Source: CAVVTR01 sp963751245 (GTDB lineage Bacteria; Acidobacteriota; Thermoanaerobaculia; Thermoanaerobaculales; Thermoanaerobaculaceae). From it: a DNA stretch of 64,000 nt. A program made the translations under genes and the position numbers. The notes under the pieces are model-generated. The model was not told the origin of the DNA. It worked only from the letters and a program-made list of their open reading frames with translations, and did not search any database. This document shows positions 61,953 through 64,000 of this stretch, piece after piece. Where the stretch lies: positions 186,001 through 250,000 of the forward strand of contig CAVVTR010000007.1 of NCBI GenBank assembly GCA_963751245.1, in the 5' to 3' direction. Each line of letters opens with the position of its first letter. Within the stretch, counting starts at the first letter, position 1.

Positions 61953-62609
61953 GTGAACCGAAACCGTACGAAGGCCCGCCTTCCCATGGTCGTGTTCGCC
62001 GCGCTCGCTGCGAGCGTCCCCGCGGCGGCGGGGCAGCCGGCACCCGACGAGGACCAGCTCGCGCAGCGGGTGGTGGCGCTGGAGCAGCGCGTGAACCGTC
62101 TGGAGCACGCGGTGACGGCTCTTTCGCGGCGCCTCCCGCGTGACGCGCAGGTCGCGGCGCAGCAGGCGGAGGCCCGGAAGCGCATGAAGAAGGACGGTCT
62201 CGCGTTCACGCCCGAGCAGCTGCGGGCCATCGAGGCCCTCTACCAGAAGGCCAGCGGGATGCAGCGGGGCACGGCCCGGGAGCAGGAGCTCCGCCGGCTG
62301 GTCGAGACGTACCCGGCCTCCAACCGGGCCGGTTGCGCCCGCCTCTACCTGGCCCAGGACGCCTCCTCGCCGAACGCTGCCGTGGCCGCGTTCGAGGAGG
62401 CCATCGCGCGCTCGCCGGACTGCTTCTACGGCGACGGCGTCCAGGTCGGCGCCTACGCCCGCTACCTGCTCGGCCGCCTCTATCAGCGCACGGGGCGGGA
62501 TGGTGAGGCGGCGCGGGTGTTCGGCGAGATCCGGACGTCCTTCCCCGGGGCCGTGGACCACGACGGCCGGCCCCTCGTAGAGCTCATCGGGCCGCAACCG
62601 GGTTCGTAG
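61953..62609 (+). CDS. Exported coiled-coil/TPR protein (YbgF-like)
   Basis: A 218-residue protein starts at GTG 61953 with GGGGAGGG. It has a signal peptide (LPMVVFAALAASVPAAAG), a short coiled coil (QLAQRVVALEQRVNRLEHAVTAL), a linker, and a helical repeat region (ARLYLAQDASSPNAAVAAFEEAIARSP, GAYARYLLGRLYQRTGRDGEAARVFGEIRTSFP) with the TPR spacing. The organisation recalls CpoB/YbgF, but the segment is shorter and no tol-pal gene is near. Confidence 0.65.
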   Translation: MNRNRTKARLPMVVFAALAASVPAAAGQPAPDEDQLAQRVVALEQRVNRLEHAVTALSRRLPRDAQVAAQQAEARKRMKKDGLAFTPEQLRAIEALYQKASGMQRGTAREQELRRLVETYPASNRAGCARLYLAQDASSPNAAVAAFEEAIARSPDCFYGDGVQVGAYARYLLGRLYQRTGRDGEAARVFGEIRTSFPGAVDHDGRPLVELIGPQPGS

Positions 62610-62833
62610 AGACGCCTGGCCCGGCGCACGTTGGCAACGTTGACCGCGGCGAAGACGAGCAGGAAGCCGGCGCTGCCCATCATCGAGACGCTCGACAGGT
62701 CGAAGAGGTTGGCCACCAGCAGCGACAGCGCGGCGGTGATGAGGAGCCCCTCCATGGGACGCCGCCAGGTCTTGCGCTCGAGGACCTCCCAAAGCTCGCC
62801 GTGCTTGGCGGTGATGGAGGCGACCCGGACCGG
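62609..62833 (-). pseudogene. C-terminal fragment of an APC-type amino-acid permease
   Basis: Read on the minus strand, VRVASITAKHGELWEVLERK is followed by TWRRPMEGLLITAALSLLVA and SSVSMMGSAGFLLVFAAVNV, then ANVRRARRLY. This is the last loop and last two membrane helices of APC amino-acid transporters. The upstream 350 or more residues are absent, so it is a remnant. The rest of the 377-bp gap (62610-62986) shows no gene. Confidence 0.55.
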
Positions 62834-62986
62834 GCGCCGTCCGGATCGTCTTGCCTCCGTCCGCGGCGGCGCCGATCATTGTGGGATGGACACGGCCCCT
62901 GGCCCGTCCGCATCGTCCCCCGGGGGAGCGGACGCCCGCGGCTGCCGCGGCGCGGCCACGGTGGGCCCGGCCCCGGGGAGGCGGGC

Positions 62987-63328
62987 GTGCTGATCCCGAT
63001 CCCTGACGTGCACTGCGGCCTGGGCGTGGTGATCGCGCTGGTGTCGCTGCCCCTCGTGCTGCGCCGCGTTCCCATGAACAAAGTCTACGGCGTGCGGCTG
63101 CGCAGGTCGTTCAGCTCGGAGCGCAACTGGTACGAGATCAACGCCTACGGCGGCAGGCTGCTCGTCGGCTTCGGGCTCTTCCTGGTCGCCTTCTCGTTCG
63201 CGACGAGGACCCTGGCGCCGCCGCCGGAGAGCCCCTGGGCCCCAGTCTTCCTCGTGGCGCCGCTCCTGGCGCTGCTGCCCGTCCTCGCGTGCATCCGGGC
63301 GTTCGCCCGAAAGCTGCCGGACCGGTAG
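62987..63328 (+). CDS. SdpI-family membrane protein
   Basis: This 113-residue protein has three membrane segments and the SdpI/DUF signature RVPMNKVYGVRLRRSFSSER, then NWYEINAYGGRLLVGFGLFL. SdpI gives immunity to the SdpC toxin in Bacillus; most homologues elsewhere have no known role and no toxin gene is near. GTG 62987 is preceded by GGGGAGG. Confidence 0.78.
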   Translation: MLIPIPDVHCGLGVVIALVSLPLVLRRVPMNKVYGVRLRRSFSSERNWYEINAYGGRLLVGFGLFLVAFSFATRTLAPPPESPWAPVFLVAPLLALLPVLACIRAFARKLPDR

Positions 63329-63582
63329 TTGACGCGCGGGGCGCCGCGTCCGCGGACGGCTCGTCGGGGTGCTCGGCCGCGTCCCAGGAGAGCGCGCGTG
63401 CCCGGCCCTCTCGGTGGAGGCGCGGGAGCTTTTTGATATAGTTGAGCTTAGAGACCGTGGTCGTAACCGTTGGAACGAGTGACCCCCGCCTGCAGCGGGG
63501 CCGCGGTTCGGCCGCCGGTTGCGGGGCGTGCCGCGCACCGGGCACGGGTTCGCAGGCGGGCGACGGGGACGGGAGCTGACGA

Positions 63583-64000
63583 GTGAGCAAGGAGGCCGGG
63601 GGCAGGACTCCCAAACCACCGGCCGGTCTCATGATGGGACCGAAGACCTGGCGCCACATTCTCGACGCGGTCGGGGGTCCTGTGTTTCTCCACGACCTGC
63701 ACTACCGCGTGATCCTGGCAAACGCAGCCTACTGCCGCGCGGCCGGCGTGCGCGAGGCGGACGCCCTGGGCAAACTCTACTGGGAGGTCTTTCCGCCGGG
63801 CGTGGGGCCGCCGCCCGGGTGCCGGGCCGCAAGCCACCGGGCGGACGGTCCCCCGGGCCCGGAGGACGTGCAAGCCGGGGAGAGGCACTTCTCCCTGCTG
63901 TGCTACACGGTGCCCGACGATGAGGGAAGGCCCCAGTGGTTTCTGCACGTGCTCACCGACATCACCGACCAAAGGCGGAGCGAGGCCGCGCTGAGGGAGA
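63583..64000 (+). CDS. PAS-domain signalling protein, N-terminal part only
   Basis: GTG 63583, behind GGGAG, opens a frame that runs off the window after 139 codons. It contains one PAS domain: WRHILDAVGGPVFLHDLHYR, VILANAAYCRAAGVREADAL, GKLYWEVFP, ERHFSLLCYTVPDDEGRPQW and the closing VLTDITDQRRSEAALRE. The last segment is the PAC motif leading to an output domain such as a histidine kinase or diguanylate cyclase, which lies outside. The 254-bp gap before it is AT-richer around 63430-63455 (TTTTTGATATAGTTGAG), a possible promoter. Confidence 0.75.
   Translation, partial: MSKEAGGRTPKPPAGLMMGPKTWRHILDAVGGPVFLHDLHYRVILANAAYCRAAGVREADALGKLYWEVFPPGVGPPPGCRAASHRADGPPGPEDVQAGERHFSLLCYTVPDDEGRPQWFLHVLTDITDQRRSEAALRE

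Noticed and set aside
62987..63328. Toxin-immunity system around the SdpI-like protein
   Set aside because: No SdpC-like toxin, processing genes or SdpR regulator are visible nearby; SdpI homologues are widespread without toxins.

Overview
The window is a very GC-rich bacterial chromosome segment built around the replication origin. The order rpmH-rnpA-yidD-yidC-rsmG-parA-parB (minus strand) facing dnaA-dnaN-recF-gyrB-gyrA (plus strand), with a parS site beside parA, is the classic oriC neighbourhood. Many starts are GTG and many neighbouring genes overlap by 4 bp. A bactofilin tied to parAB, a Ser/Thr kinase fused to a TolB/WD40-like propeller, a MacA/MacB-like exporter with two separate permeases, and a secreted M14 peptidase are together most reminiscent of Acidobacteriota (perhaps Thermoanaerobaculia). 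This is inference from gene content; a phylogeny would be needed to settle it.

Layout. 0-3.7 kb, minus strand: iron control, with feoB, a Cys-rich mini-protein, a DtxR-FeoA fusion regulator and the start of a second DtxR-family regulator in one overlapping operon behind a clear sigma70-type promoter that carries a palindrome; fur lies upstream. 3.7-8.7 kb, minus: bactofilin, parB, parA, rsmG, yidC, yidD, rnpA, rpmH. 8.7-17.4 kb, plus: dnaA, a candidate oriC, dnaN, recF, gyrB, gyrA. The last two are conserved along their whole length, but 13 single-base frame breaks interrupt them. 17.4-22 kb: transaldolase, then a MocR/PdxR regulator-pdxS-pdxT-crotonase operon. 22-27 kb: MBL-fold hydrolase, lipoate ligase, an amidase, a GerMN lipoprotein, murI and rph, followed by four tRNA genes (Pro, Arg, His, Arg). 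27.6-34 kb: a SnoaL-like protein, an ABC-2 exporter, a glycosyltransferase remnant and the kinase-propeller.

33.8-48 kb: a degenerate membrane phosphatase-fold protein divergent from pyrK-pyrD-pyrF; a redox group (peroxiredoxin, PHP phosphatase, thioredoxin reductase, IscA-like carrier, peptide deformylase); an ECF sigma/anti-sigma/PDZ module; an MFS transporter; typA, followed by three REP-like palindromes. 48-64 kb: a HlyD-permease-permease-ATPase exporter, small lipoproteins, a YjbQ-family gene with one frame break, a TrmL-like methyltransferase, a GYD protein, an M14 peptidase, thioredoxin, a CDF cation transporter with three tandem C-terminal domains, a class V aminotransferase, an ICMT-like methyltransferase, a YbgF-like secreted protein, an amino-acid permease remnant, an SdpI-like protein, and a PAS-domain protein that runs off the end.

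No CRISPR array, insertion sequence, prophage or rRNA gene was seen. Most of the window is vertically inherited housekeeping DNA. The less ordinary points are the iron operon architecture, the MocR operator, the catalytically degenerate phosphatase homologue, the triple-domain CDF transporter and the clustered gyrase frame breaks.
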